Positions 21,926 through 30,097 of a stretch of DNA of 40,053 bases are shown here, in pieces. The notes under the pieces were generated by a model. That model saw nothing but the letters and a program-made list of their open reading frames with translations, did not search any database and was not told the DNA's origin. Source of the stretch: Actinomycetes bacterium (GTDB taxonomy: Bacteria; Planctomycetota; Phycisphaerae; JAACET01); NCBI GenBank assembly GCA_030614915.1, contig JAUXAG010000020.1, positions 1-40,053 on the forward strand, given 5' to 3'. The position numbers were made by a program, and so were the translations under genes. Each line of letters starts with the position of its first letter. Positions within the stretch are counted from its first letter, which is position 1.

Positions 21926-23710
21926 CTAGGCGCTGGCGAGGGCTTGGTCGCGTCGGCAGGCGCGGTCGAGGGCGGGTAAAACATAACGGCTGACAACCTG
22001 GTCCCAACTCATTTTTTTGGCGAGTTCGTAGCCGCTGGCTATGAGCTTGGCTGATTCGGCGTCTGAAGCGGGTAGGCGTTTGAGAATCTCCTGGGCTACG
22101 CCGGCGGCGATGCGCTCTTCGATAAGTTCGCGCTTGGCACGGTCGATAGCTAAGATGTCGGGCAGGTCAACGCGGCCGGGGCCGAGATCGGTGTAGTCGG
22201 CGATAATGACGTTGGGCACGGGCGTTTTGCCGTTTGTGGCCCTGACGAAGCCGACGCAGCCGCAAACATTCGAGACTACGCAAAGAGTGCCGAAACTCAA
22301 GGGCTCGAGCTGCGAGATGCCGAAGGGCTCATAAGTCGATTGGCCGAACTCCAGGTCTGAGCCGCGGCGAAGGTCCACAAAGCTCATATCCTTGGGCATC
22401 CGCTTGCCGCAGGTGGCCCGGTCCCAGCCGAACTGGTTGACGAAGACGACCTTCACGGCTCGGCTCTGGGCGTTGACCTCCTGAACGCCGCTGTAGAACA
22501 GGGCCTCGCCGGCAGTCAAGTCGCCGTGGCCTTCGCGGTGGACCACAGGCCAATGCCACCATTGCTCCATGTTGTAGATGTCCTGGGGATCGCGGTAGGG
22601 CAGCTCGCAGCTCAATACAAAAAGCAGAGCGGTTTGGCCCTTCTCGAGCAGGTCGGGCTCGAGGTTTTTCATCACTCGCAAATCTCGCCACAAACCCTTG
22701 CTGGTTACCATGCGGGTTACGTGAGTGAAGATATAATCGGGGCGAAGGCCGAGGAGGGTCTGGGCGTAATCCTGAAGCTTTTTCTTGGAGGCGATTTTTT
22801 CCTCGAGGCTAATCTGCCAGGCGGGCAGGCCGTTGTAAACCACGTCAATATCCACGGTGTCAAAGTCGGGCGAGAGGAAGTGCAGCTCTTGAGCTACGTA
22901 ATCGCCGACGGCCAGGATGTTGTCGCACCATTTGGCGGCTTTTACGAGGGGGTACTTGAAGAAGTCGCAGATCTGGGGGAATATTTCGTGGAGGTAGTGC
23001 TGGTGGTCGCGGGCATGAGCGAGCAGGTTGTAAAACATGGTGTCGTGGCCGGGGTAATCCTCGACGATTTTTCTGACCGGTGCGGTCTCGTGGGCATAGA
23101 AGACGGTTCGGAAGGTGCCCGGCGAATAGAGCATGGCCGCCAGGGCTGTGGGTATGCCCATAAACTCGTGAGCAATGACCAGGCAGTCGGTATTGGGGCG
23201 GCGTACGCCCAGGGCCTGGACGGCTTCGAGGGCGGGCTGAGCCAAACGGACGTATTGCTCGAAATCCCAGTACTGCTCGTAACGATCGGAACAGATGCCG
23301 AATTTTTCGTAGAGCAGGCCCTTGAATCGGTTCAACTTTTGCTGGTTGGACCGGCTGATATCGATCAGCAAGACCTCGACAGAGGTCTTCAGACGCGACC
23401 AGGGGCAGCGGAGCGTCCGCCGGCCATAAACGATGTTCACCCGGTATTCCTGCTCGACCTTTGCCAGGCTGGCGGCGTATTGGTTTTTAATCAGCCCATC
23501 AAGGGAGGAATAGAGCACGTCGCCGTCGGGGCCGAGCCTTTTACTGAGGCCGTCTTCGGTGCTGAACAGCGGGGCTACGAGGATGCTGCGGCTGACGGCC
23601 TGGCGATACGGGCCCGATGTGAGCATGCCCTCCAGGACAGTACCGATGCCGCCGACTTTTCGGGCTGCTTCGTGGGTTACGTGAATGAGAGTCTTGCTTG
23701 GCTGGGACAC
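21926..23710 (-). CDS. Glycogen/starch synthase-like glycosyltransferase
   Basis: The 594-residue protein has the GT-B layout of glycogen synthases: N-terminal HVTHEAARKVGGIGTVLEGM with the K-x-G-G motif that binds ADP-glucose, a middle DCLVIAHEFMGIPTALAAML and TVFYAHETAPVRKIVEDYPG, IDVVYNGLP at the domain joint, THVTRMVTSKGLWRDLRVM, and the C-terminal E-x7-E motif YEPFGISQLEPLSFGTL. It should transfer glucose to an alpha-glucan, but the donor and product are not proven and the protein also resembles eukaryotic-type (GYS) forms in its HETAPVRKIVE segment. I use the GTG at 23710 because GGAG sits 7 bases upstream; the frame extends to 23776 without support. It is divergent from pfkA, which uses fructose 6-phosphate, so the pair may balance storage and glycolysis. 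Confidence 0.82.
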   Translation of the reverse strand: MSQPSKTLIHVTHEAARKVGGIGTVLEGMLTSGPYRQAVSRSILVAPLFSTEDGLSKRLGPDGDVLYSSLDGLIKNQYAASLAKVEQEYRVNIVYGRRTLRCPWSRLKTSVEVLLIDISRSNQQKLNRFKGLLYEKFGICSDRYEQYWDFEQYVRLAQPALEAVQALGVRRPNTDCLVIAHEFMGIPTALAAMLYSPGTFRTVFYAHETAPVRKIVEDYPGHDTMFYNLLAHARDHQHYLHEIFPQICDFFKYPLVKAAKWCDNILAVGDYVAQELHFLSPDFDTVDIDVVYNGLPAWQISLEEKIASKKKLQDYAQTLLGLRPDYIFTHVTRMVTSKGLWRDLRVMKNLEPDLLEKGQTALLFVLSCELPYRDPQDIYNMEQWWHWPVVHREGHGDLTAGEALFYSGVQEVNAQSRAVKVVFVNQFGWDRATCGKRMPKDMSFVDLRRGSDLEFGQSTYEPFGISQLEPLSFGTLCVVSNVCGCVGFVRATNGKTPVPNVIIADYTDLGPGRVDLPDILAIDRAKRELIEERIAAGVAQEILKRLPASDAESAKLIASGYELAKKMSWDQVVSRYVLPALDRACRRDQALASA

Positions 23711-23808
23711 GAAAGGTCTCCGTGAATAACAGGCAGAATTTATTGTCCGACAGGCGCACCTATATAAATCGGCCATCCCCGTAGAGTTCTTTAGTCGCTC
23801 TTGGGGTC

Positions 23809-23837
23809 TTGACTCGATGTTGGGCCGAGAGTAAGGT
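23809..23837 (+). promoter_or_regulatory. Possible promoter for pfkA-polX
   Basis: TTGACT (23809-23814) and TAAGGT (23832-23837), 17 bases apart. The -10 box is poor. Confidence 0.3.
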
Positions 23838-23896
23838 GCCTGTGAGATTATATCGGTCAGGTTGTGGTCTTTTCAGACGACAAGGGAGAATTGTCC

Positions 23897-25003
23897 ATGA
23901 GCAAAAGCAGCAAAGCTGTTCGCACCATCGGGGTACTGACCAACGGCGGGGATTGCCCGGGTCTAAACGCAGTAATCCGAGCCGTAGCCAAGACGGCTAT
24001 CATGCAGCATGGGCTGACGGTCTTCGGCATCGAAGACGGGTATCTGGGGCTGATCCAGAATCGTATGCGCCCGCTGGATACGTCCGATGTTTCCAATATT
24101 CTCACGCAGGGGGGGACGATAATCGGCACGTCCAACACGGCCAATCCCTTCGGTTTCAAACTGATCGTTGACGGGCAGAGCAAGATAGCGGACGTTTCGG
24201 AGATGGCTATCGGCAATGCCCGGAAGCGCGGGCTGGACGCCTTGGTCTGCATCGGCGGCGATGGCACGCAGACCATAGCTGCTGGCTTGGCCAAAAAGGG
24301 ACTGGCGGTTGTAGGTGTGCCCAAGACCATCGACAACGATCTTTACGGCACGGACCAGACCTTCGGTTTCGACACGGCGGTGGCGATTGCCACTGAAGCT
24401 ATCGACCGGGTTCACAGCACGGCCTCGAGCCACCACCGGGTAATGATCGTGGAGGTCATGGGCCGAAACGCCGGTTGGATTGCCCTGCATGCAGGCGCTG
24501 CCAGCGGGGCTGACGTTATCCTGATACCGGAAATACCCTACAATCTAAAGGCTGTTTGCCAATGTATCCGGCGGCGATCGCAGCACGGTAAGCGCTTCAG
24601 TATTATCGTGGTCTCCGAGGGGGCTCGGCCGCGCGGCAGGGCGCAAACGGTGAGCCGTCGCGACGAGAACGATCCCAACTTTCCGGTGCGCCTGGGGGGA
24701 ATATCACACAAGCTGCTGGCGGACATTTCCGAGGCGACCAAGCTGGAGTGCCGAGCGACAATATTGGGGCACGTCCAGCGCGGGGGCACGCCGACGGCCT
24801 TGGACCGCACCTTGGCCACCAGCTTCGGTTACGAGGCGGTGTGCCTGCTGACCAACGGGCGGGCAGGACGCATGGTCGCCCTGCGAGGCGGTAAAATCAG
24901 CTCGGTCACCTTGGCGTCGGTGGCCGGCAAGCAGCGAACCATCCCAGCCGACAACGCCCTTATGGCTGCGGCCAAGGCGGTCGGAACCAGCTTCGGCGTC
25001 TGA
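23897..25003 (+). CDS. pfkA: 6-phosphofructokinase, group III type, probably ATP-dependent
   Basis: The enzyme phosphorylates fructose 6-phosphate to the 1,6-bisphosphate in glycolysis. The 368-residue protein starts at ATG 23897 with GGGAG upstream. Motifs: GVLTNGGDCPGLNAVIRAV (N-terminal phosphate loop), CIGGDGTQT, GVPKTIDNDL with the catalytic TIDND Asp, GRNAGWIALHAG, IPEIPY and ILGHVQRGGTPTALDR. At the position that separates phosphate donors it has Gly (GGDG), whereas pyrophosphate enzymes have Asp (GGDD). The second marker position is Lys (PKTIDND). The Gly/Lys pair is known from ATP-using members of group III, so ATP is the likely donor. The stop is 9 bases before polX. Confidence 0.95.
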   Translation: MSKSSKAVRTIGVLTNGGDCPGLNAVIRAVAKTAIMQHGLTVFGIEDGYLGLIQNRMRPLDTSDVSNILTQGGTIIGTSNTANPFGFKLIVDGQSKIADVSEMAIGNARKRGLDALVCIGGDGTQTIAAGLAKKGLAVVGVPKTIDNDLYGTDQTFGFDTAVAIATEAIDRVHSTASSHHRVMIVEVMGRNAGWIALHAGAASGADVILIPEIPYNLKAVCQCIRRRSQHGKRFSIIVVSEGARPRGRAQTVSRRDENDPNFPVRLGGISHKLLADISEATKLECRATILGHVQRGGTPTALDRTLATSFGYEAVCLLTNGRAGRMVALRGGKISSVTLASVAGKQRTIPADNALMAAAKAVGTSFGV

Positions 25004-25012
25004 TCGAAAGCG

Positions 25013-26740
25013 ATGAAAAACAGAGAGCTCTCCAATATCTTCGAGGAGATGGCTGACCTGCTGGAGATCCTGGGGCAGGACCCTTTTCGCATCAACTCGT
25101 ATCGGCGGGTTTCGCGGGTGATCTCCGACTTGCCCCAAGACGTCGAAGGGTTGTGGAAGCAGGGGAGCCTGGGCAAATTGCCGGGGGTGGGCAAAAATAC
25201 CGAAGCCCGCATCGATGAGTATCTTAGAACCGGCAAAATCAGTGCCCATCAAGAGCTTATTGAACAAGTGCCGGCGGGTCTGCCGGAACTGCTGGAGATT
25301 TCCGGGCTGGGACCGAAGACCATTGCCAAGGCCTGGCGAGAACTGGGGGTAAGCTGCACGGAGGAACTGCAGGAAGTAATAGAGGACGGTCGCTTGGCTG
25401 GGCTTGCCGGGCTGGGCGAGAAGAAGGCTCAGCAGATAGCACGCGGTATTGCCTTTCGTCAGCGAGCTGCCGGGCGGACAGCGCTGGGTATTGCCTTGCC
25501 GATTGCAGAGGCGTTGGCTGAGCGGCTTGGTGAAATAGGCGGTGTTAGTCGGGTGGAAATTGCCGGCTCGACCAGGCGACGCTGCGAGACCATCGGGGAC
25601 GTGGACCTGCTGGTCCAGGCGAGCCGGGGCAAGAAGGTAATCGAGGCCTTTACCAGTTTCGAGGGCATCAGCGAGGTGCTGGCGGCCGGGGTTACTAAGG
25701 CTTCGGTGGTTCTTGAGCAGGGCTTTCAGATGGATTTGCGGGTGGTGCCCAAAAAGTCCTTCGGTGCGGCGCTGGCTTACTTTACCGGTTCCAAGGCCCA
25801 CAACGTTGCCCTGCGGGGTATGGCTGTGGACAAGAAGCTCAAGCTCAATGAGTACGGCTTGTTCAAGGGCGATCGCGCTGTAGCCGGGGCCGATGAGAAG
25901 GGCATCTACGCCAAATTGGGTTTGGCCTACGTCGAGCCGGAGCTGCGGGAGGATCGCGGCGAGGTCGAGGCTTCCAGAGATGGTACTTTGCCAAAGTTGC
26001 TGCAAGCCGATGACCTTCGGGGCGACTTGCACATGCACAGCACGGCCTCGGACGGCAGCACGAGTATAGAAGAGCTGGCCCGGGCGGCCAAGGTTAGGGG
26101 TTATCAATACATTGCCATGACCGAGCACTCGTCGAGCTCGGCGATTGCCCACGGTTTGAACGCCGAGCGACTGGTCAAGCAGATCGAGAAAGTCCGCCGG
26201 GCGGACGCGAAGATCAAGGGTATAAAAATCCTGGCCAGTGCCGAGGTGGACATCCTGGCAGACGGTAGCCTGGATTATCCCGATAAGGTTCTGGCCAAGC
26301 TGGACCTAGTGACGGCCTCGGTGCACTCGGGGCTGGCCAGCTCGGCCGAGAAGGTTACCAGGCGATTGCTGCGGGCCATGGAGAATCCACACGTGGATAT
26401 CATCGGTCATCCAACGGGGCGACTGCTCGGTGAGCGGGAGGCAATGGAGCTGGACATGGAGCGGATCATCGCGGCGGCGGCCAAGCGAAAGATAGCCATG
26501 GAACTGAACAGCCACTGGGCCCGGTTGGACCTCAAAGACGTGCACTTGCGGATGGCCAAGCAGGCCGGGGTGAAGATTGCCATCTGCACGGACGCTCACG
26601 GCATCGAGGACCTGGATAACATTCGCTACGGGGTGTGGACGGGGCGGCGGGGTTGGCTCGAAGCAGACGACGTGCTCAATAGCAAGACGGTGTCCCAACT
26701 GCTCAAGTGGGTGAGCTGGCGCCGCAAGCGGGGGGAATAA
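25013..26740 (+). CDS. polX: DNA polymerase X family protein with PHP nuclease domain
   Basis: PolX enzymes fill short gaps in base-excision repair, and the PHP part removes 3' ends. The 575-residue protein has an N-terminal helix-hairpin-helix domain (LGKLPGVGKNTEARIDEYL, LLEISGLGPKTIAKAW, LAGLAGLGEKKAQQI), the nucleotidyltransferase palm with IAGSTRRRCETIGDVDLLV (GS-x-RR and the first metal Asp pair) and MDLRVVP (third Asp), FTGSKAHNVALR in the thumb, and a C-terminal PHP domain with DLHMHSTASDGS, TEHSS, SAEVDIL, SVHSG, IGHPTGR, ELNSHWARLDL and CTDAHG. All PHP metal motifs are present, so the nuclease should be active. It follows pfkA closely and probably shares its transcript, though the two functions are unrelated. 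Its stop directly abuts the stop of the convergent PiT gene. Confidence 0.96.
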   Translation: MKNRELSNIFEEMADLLEILGQDPFRINSYRRVSRVISDLPQDVEGLWKQGSLGKLPGVGKNTEARIDEYLRTGKISAHQELIEQVPAGLPELLEISGLGPKTIAKAWRELGVSCTEELQEVIEDGRLAGLAGLGEKKAQQIARGIAFRQRAAGRTALGIALPIAEALAERLGEIGGVSRVEIAGSTRRRCETIGDVDLLVQASRGKKVIEAFTSFEGISEVLAAGVTKASVVLEQGFQMDLRVVPKKSFGAALAYFTGSKAHNVALRGMAVDKKLKLNEYGLFKGDRAVAGADEKGIYAKLGLAYVEPELREDRGEVEASRDGTLPKLLQADDLRGDLHMHSTASDGSTSIEELARAAKVRGYQYIAMTEHSSSSAIAHGLNAERLVKQIEKVRRADAKIKGIKILASAEVDILADGSLDYPDKVLAKLDLVTASVHSGLASSAEKVTRRLLRAMENPHVDIIGHPTGRLLGEREAMELDMERIIAAAAKRKIAMELNSHWARLDLKDVHLRMAKQAGVKIAICTDAHGIEDLDNIRYGVWTGRRGWLEADDVLNSKTVSQLLKWVSWRRKRGE

Positions 26741-27673
26741 TCATAAGAATATTCTGGCGGCGGTCCAGCAGACGAGGCCGGCTATGAGGGGTGTACACAA
26801 CCAGCCGAAGAATATGCTAACCACGATGCGGCGGTTGATGGTTTTGACGCCTTTGAAGAGTCCTATGCCCAAGACTGCCCCGACAATGGCCTGGGAGGTG
26901 CTGACGGGCACGCCGATCTGGGCGTAGAAGTGGACGGTAACGGCCATGGCCATGACCGCGACCAGGGCGGAGAAGGCGTCGAGCTGGACGAGGCGGGAGC
27001 CCACGGTGAACATGACATTCCTGCTGTAGGTCAGGACGCCCAGAGCGATGGCGGCCCCGCCAATAAGCATGAGTATGTGTACATTGTCTATTATCCCGGT
27101 TTGATAATAAACGCCGGTAACGTTGCCCAGATTGTTGGCGCCCAAGGCGTAGGCTCCGTAGCAGCCGCTGATAAGCAAGGCAATCTTGAGAAAAATAGAC
27201 CTGGCCAGCAGATTCAGCTGCAACTTATCCAGCAGCAAACTCAGAATTGGATAAAATATAAACGCCAGTGCAGCCGCTCCGATGGGTGTGCCCAGCCAGC
27301 AGAGCACCATTCGCCAGAGCTTGTACCATTCGATTTTGGCGGGATCGACAAAGAAGCCCATGCCTACAATCGCTCCGATCACTGCCTGGGTGGCGGAGAC
27401 GGGGAGCCTGAAAGTTGTCATTATGGTTACAGTCAGGGCTGCGGCGATGCTGACAACAAAAGCGCTTCTCGGTGTCTGCGAGCTGAGTTCACTAACCCCC
27501 TGGACACCGTTGCTGCCTTCGGCCAGGGCCCCGATGATAATGAATATGGCTGCCAGAATTACGGCCCTGCGATAGCGGACGATTCCCGAGGCCACGGCGG
27601 TTCCAAAGACGTTGGCGGCGTCATTGGAACCCAATGCCCAGCCTAGAAATATGCCGCCTGAGATCTCGAACAT
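26741..27673 (-). CDS. PiT-family inorganic phosphate transporter
   Basis: PiT proteins import phosphate with a coupled ion through the inner membrane. The 310-residue, Ala/Gly/Ile-rich chain has about ten membrane segments and both family signatures: GWALGSNDAANVFGTAVASG near the N-terminus and ALGANNLGNVTGVYYQTG in the second half, each next to a P-V-S-x-T/S-Q motif (RLPVSATQAVIGAIVG and GVPVSTSQAIVGAVLG). The two halves are therefore inverted-topology repeats, as expected. ATG at 27673 is the best start; a TTG at 27691 would add six residues. The PhoU-like gene is 38 bases upstream and probably cotranscribed. No Pho box was recognised. Confidence 0.93.
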   Translation of the reverse strand: MFEISGGIFLGWALGSNDAANVFGTAVASGIVRYRRAVILAAIFIIIGALAEGSNGVQGVSELSSQTPRSAFVVSIAAALTVTIMTTFRLPVSATQAVIGAIVGMGFFVDPAKIEWYKLWRMVLCWLGTPIGAAALAFIFYPILSLLLDKLQLNLLARSIFLKIALLISGCYGAYALGANNLGNVTGVYYQTGIIDNVHILMLIGGAAIALGVLTYSRNVMFTVGSRLVQLDAFSALVAVMAMAVTVHFYAQIGVPVSTSQAIVGAVLGIGLFKGVKTINRRIVVSIFFGWLCTPLIAGLVCWTAARIFL

Positions 27674-27711
27674 GCAAAAAGATCCCCGCAAAGAAGCCGG
27701 AGCCTGCCGGA

Positions 27712-28356
27712 TCAGGTCTGTCGTTTTACGGCTACGATGCGCACGCGGTCGGCGGCATTTTCAGCACGGTCGGAAATGGCCCCAATCTCCAGGACGACCT
27801 CTTTGAGAAGAATCTTATCCGCTTTGTCTCCAGGGGCATCAAAGACAGATTTGATCAGGCCACGCTCTATCCTGTCTGAATCGCTTTCCTTCTCGACGAC
27901 CTGGTCCACTGCGGGCAGGACCTGCTGGATATCGCTGAAGAAGTATCTGACGGCCTGGCAGAGCAGGGTATAAGACTGCTGATTTACCTGAACCAGCTTT
28001 CTCAACTGCTGGCTGTATTGGCCGGGAATGGACATATTCTGACACCAAATCTGGTAGAGAACCGATTCGCATTTGTTGGGGACCAAGTCGAGGGATTCGA
28101 GGATGCCCAGGATATCTCCCCTGGATTCGGGAATCAGGGCCCGGTCATACATGGCGTACTCGATCTCGCGGCGCTCATCGTCGGCCTTGGATTCATGGAC
28201 GTGTGTTTTGTCGATTTGCTGCTTGAAGTTATCGCTGAGCCCTTCGGCAAAATAGACTTCAAAAGCCCGGCCGAAGGCCTCCAGACAGTTTTCAGTTTCG
28301 AGGAGGTATTGCTCGATGGCCTTTTCGATTTCTTTCTGCTTTTTCCAGAGTATCAT
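27712..28356 (-). CDS. PhoU-like (DUF47 / TIGR00153 type) phosphate transport accessory protein
   Basis: The 214-residue all-helical protein has the Glu/Asp-rich helices of PhoU relatives: KTHVHESKADDERREIEYAM (first metal-binding repeat, E-x3-D-x2-R-R) and VVEKESDSDRIERGLIKSVF (second repeat), ending in a GAISDRAENAADRVRI helix. DUF47 proteins are found next to PiT transporters and are thought to control them, as seen here with the transporter gene immediately downstream. Length is typical. Upstream AGAGG/AGGG may serve as ribosome site. The metallo-beta-lactamase gene ends 41 bases upstream. Confidence 0.92.
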   Translation of the reverse strand: MILWKKQKEIEKAIEQYLLETENCLEAFGRAFEVYFAEGLSDNFKQQIDKTHVHESKADDERREIEYAMYDRALIPESRGDILGILESLDLVPNKCESVLYQIWCQNMSIPGQYSQQLRKLVQVNQQSYTLLCQAVRYFFSDIQQVLPAVDQVVEKESDSDRIERGLIKSVFDAPGDKADKILLKEVVLEIGAISDRAENAADRVRIVAVKRQT

Positions 28357-28397
28357 AGCCCTGCCTCTTTAGGGGTAAGAGAACAAGCCTGGGGCTG

Positions 28398-29156
28398 TTA
28401 TGCAATCTCTATGAGCTGGCCCTGGCGAAGGTAGTTCATTTGCGATGTGCGGGTATCGTGGCTGTCGGGGTGATGTACCAGATACATTTTCTTGCGGATT
28501 TCGGGGTCCAGAGCCATCAGTTCGTCAAGGGCGGTGTGGGGATAGTCTCCGACTTCGTGAAAGATGCAATTCGCGGGGCTGACGAAGTCGATTACCTGCG
28601 GATCAAAGGGGGTGTCCGAGGAGTAAGCGAAGGACCGTCCCGCGAAATCAATTTTGACCGCATAGGTGGGGACCATGTGCTGGGTACGGAGAATCCGGAC
28701 CTGGTAATTGGCCAAACTGTTGGCTTGTCCGGGTTGGAGGACTTGGCCGGTAAAATAGTCCTCGAACTTGGCGAGGCGGACGCGGCCCAGTTCGTTGTCC
28801 AGGATGGCATCCATTCCGGCGGCCATGAAGTCCGGCCAAATGCGTTCCATGATCTCCGGCCCGCCGGCGATGCGGGCCTTGCGCTTGGCTTCGAATTTGC
28901 TGTAGAGGCCTATAACGGGCACGCCGGAGCAGTGGTCGGCGTGCAGATGAGTTATAATCGTAACCGCAAAATCTTTTATGTCCAGGTTCAGCTGGTGCCC
29001 GGCGCAGGCCTCGCGTATTACCTTGCGAATGGGAAAAGGTGCTTCGAGCAGGGTCCAGGTTTGGCCGGTCTGGACGGCAAAGCCGACGGTGTAGTTGCGG
29101 TCGCTAAAGGCCCAGCCGGTGCCCAAGACCAGTACGCGAAAAAGCTCGCTGGGCAT
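28398..29156 (-). CDS. Metallo-beta-lactamase fold hydrolase, RNase Z-like
   Basis: The 252-residue protein begins MPSELFRVLVLGTGWAFSDR and has the metal-binding motif THLHADHCSG (H-x-H-x-D-H), a later His in RTQHMVPTYAVKI, SSDTPFDP with the bridging Asp, and a final VHHPDSHDT His. This order fits the ribonuclease Z/arylsulfatase-like branch, but key tRNase Z features cannot be confirmed, so the substrate is open. ATG at 29156 follows AAGGA by 8 bases; an upstream frame to 29345 runs through the divergent promoter region and into pdxJ and is rejected. It may be transcribed with the downstream phosphate genes. Confidence 0.85.
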   Translation of the reverse strand: MPSELFRVLVLGTGWAFSDRNYTVGFAVQTGQTWTLLEAPFPIRKVIREACAGHQLNLDIKDFAVTIITHLHADHCSGVPVIGLYSKFEAKRKARIAGGPEIMERIWPDFMAAGMDAILDNELGRVRLAKFEDYFTGQVLQPGQANSLANYQVRILRTQHMVPTYAVKIDFAGRSFAYSSDTPFDPQVIDFVSPANCIFHEVGDYPHTALDELMALDPEIRKKMYLVHHPDSHDTRTSQMNYLRQGQLIEIA

Positions 29157-29193
29157 GTCGAATCCTTTCATCAAGAACTTCCGGACGCCAATG

Positions 29194-29222
29194 ATTATCG
29201 CCAGCAGCCGCCTGATAAGCAA
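29194..29222 (-). promoter_or_regulatory. Possible promoter for the metallo-beta-lactamase/phosphate gene group
   Basis: TTGCTT (29222-29217), 17 bases, GATAAT (29199-29194) on the minus strand. The -10 matches five of six positions, the -35 three of six. Confidence 0.4.
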
Positions 29223-29242
29223 GGGCAAATACGGATAGGACC

Positions 29243-29271
29243 TTGACAGAAACATTCTCATCCGCGAGTAT
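29243..29271 (+). promoter_or_regulatory. Possible promoter for pdxJ
   Basis: TTGACA (29243-29248, full consensus), 17 bases, GAGTAT (29266-29271). The -10 is weak. It lies about 50 bases before the pdxJ start and diverges from the promoter candidate on the other strand. Confidence 0.4.
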
Positions 29272-29322
29272 CTGATGAGATTTTGGTGCTTGGGTTCTGC
29301 CTGGATTAGTGGAGGAATTATA

Positions 29323-30054
29323 ATGGTGCGACTTGGTGTGAACATTGATCACGTGGCTACGGTGCGTCAGGCCCGGCGAACGTTCGAGCCGGACCCCGTT
29401 TGGGCGGCAGTGGAAGCTGATTTGGGCGGGGCAGACGGCATTACTTTTCACCTGCGGGAAGATCGTCGTCATATTCAGGACCGTGACGCGGTCTTGCTGG
29501 CTGAGACGGTCAATGCCAAACTGAACATGGAAATGGCCATGGCTGCGCCCATCGTGCGTGTGGCTATACAGCTAAAGCCAGACCAGGTCTGCCTGGTCCC
29601 GGAAAAGCGGCAGGAGGTTACCACTGAAGGCGGACTGGACGTAGTCAAGGGCAAGCGAAGGGCCCGGGAGATTGTCAAGAAGATGCATGCAGCGGGTATC
29701 GAAGTGTCGATGTTCATCGATCCAGACGTCGATCAGATAAAGGCCAGTGCCGATATCGGCGCTGATTCGGTGGAGCTGCACACCGGTACGTATGCCAACG
29801 CCCGGACTAAGCGCCAATCCGCCAGGAGTCTGCGAGCATTGGAGAAGGGGTTGATAGCCGGCCTGGAGCTTGATCTGGATGTACATGCCGGGCATGGCCT
29901 GACCTATCATAACGTGCTGCCCTTGGCATCCATGGCCGGTTTTAGCGAATTCAACATTGGCCACTCTATTATCGCTCGGGCCATGTTCGTGGGATTGCGC
30001 CAAGCGGTTAGAGAAATGAAGGAGATCTTAATAGGCTTGAGGCCTGAGGCTTGA
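29323..30054 (+). CDS. pdxJ: Pyridoxine 5'-phosphate synthase
   Basis: PdxJ condenses 1-deoxy-xylulose 5-phosphate with 3-amino-2-oxopropyl phosphate to give pyridoxine 5'-phosphate in vitamin B6 synthesis. The 243-residue TIM-barrel protein shows VRLGVNIDHVATVRQAR (N-terminal active-site loop), GADGITFHLREDRRHI, NAKLNMEMA, PDQVCLVPEKRQEVTTEGGL, SMFIDPD, VELHTGTYANA, VHAGHGLTYHNV and EFNIGHSIIARA, all in order. ATG at 29323 has GGAGGAA just upstream. The last six residues and stop lie within a CTTGAG/GCCTGAGG-type repeat (30033-30058), so the C-terminus may have been remodelled by it. Confidence 0.97.
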   Translation: MVRLGVNIDHVATVRQARRTFEPDPVWAAVEADLGGADGITFHLREDRRHIQDRDAVLLAETVNAKLNMEMAMAAPIVRVAIQLKPDQVCLVPEKRQEVTTEGGLDVVKGKRRAREIVKKMHAAGIEVSMFIDPDVDQIKASADIGADSVELHTGTYANARTKRQSARSLRALEKGLIAGLELDLDVHAGHGLTYHNVLPLASMAGFSEFNIGHSIIARAMFVGLRQAVREMKEILIGLRPEA

Positions 30055-30058
30055 GTCC
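30033..30058. repeat. CTTGAG-type repeat spanning the pdxJ stop codon
   Basis: GGCTTGAGGCC and GAGGCTTGAGTCC in tandem. It supplies the final codons (GLRPEA) and the TGA of pdxJ. A related CCTCAAGTCTCAAGTCT stretch is at 32777-32795 between convergent genes. Confidence 0.5.
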
Positions 30059-30097
30059 TGGCGGCGCTGATAAGTAGCGATGCAAAGAGGTAGTGGC

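Noticed and set aside
22526-23725. Plus-strand frame of 399 codons opposite the glycosyltransferase
   Set aside because: Mirror frame of a GC-rich gene; the minus strand has clear GT-B motifs.
24704-26152. Minus-strand frame of 482 codons opposite pfkA and polX
   Set aside because: Spans two well-supported genes on the other strand and has no recognisable domain.
29156-29345. Longer metallo-beta-lactamase protein
   Set aside because: The extension crosses the divergent promoter region and the pdxJ start; AAGGA supports 29156.
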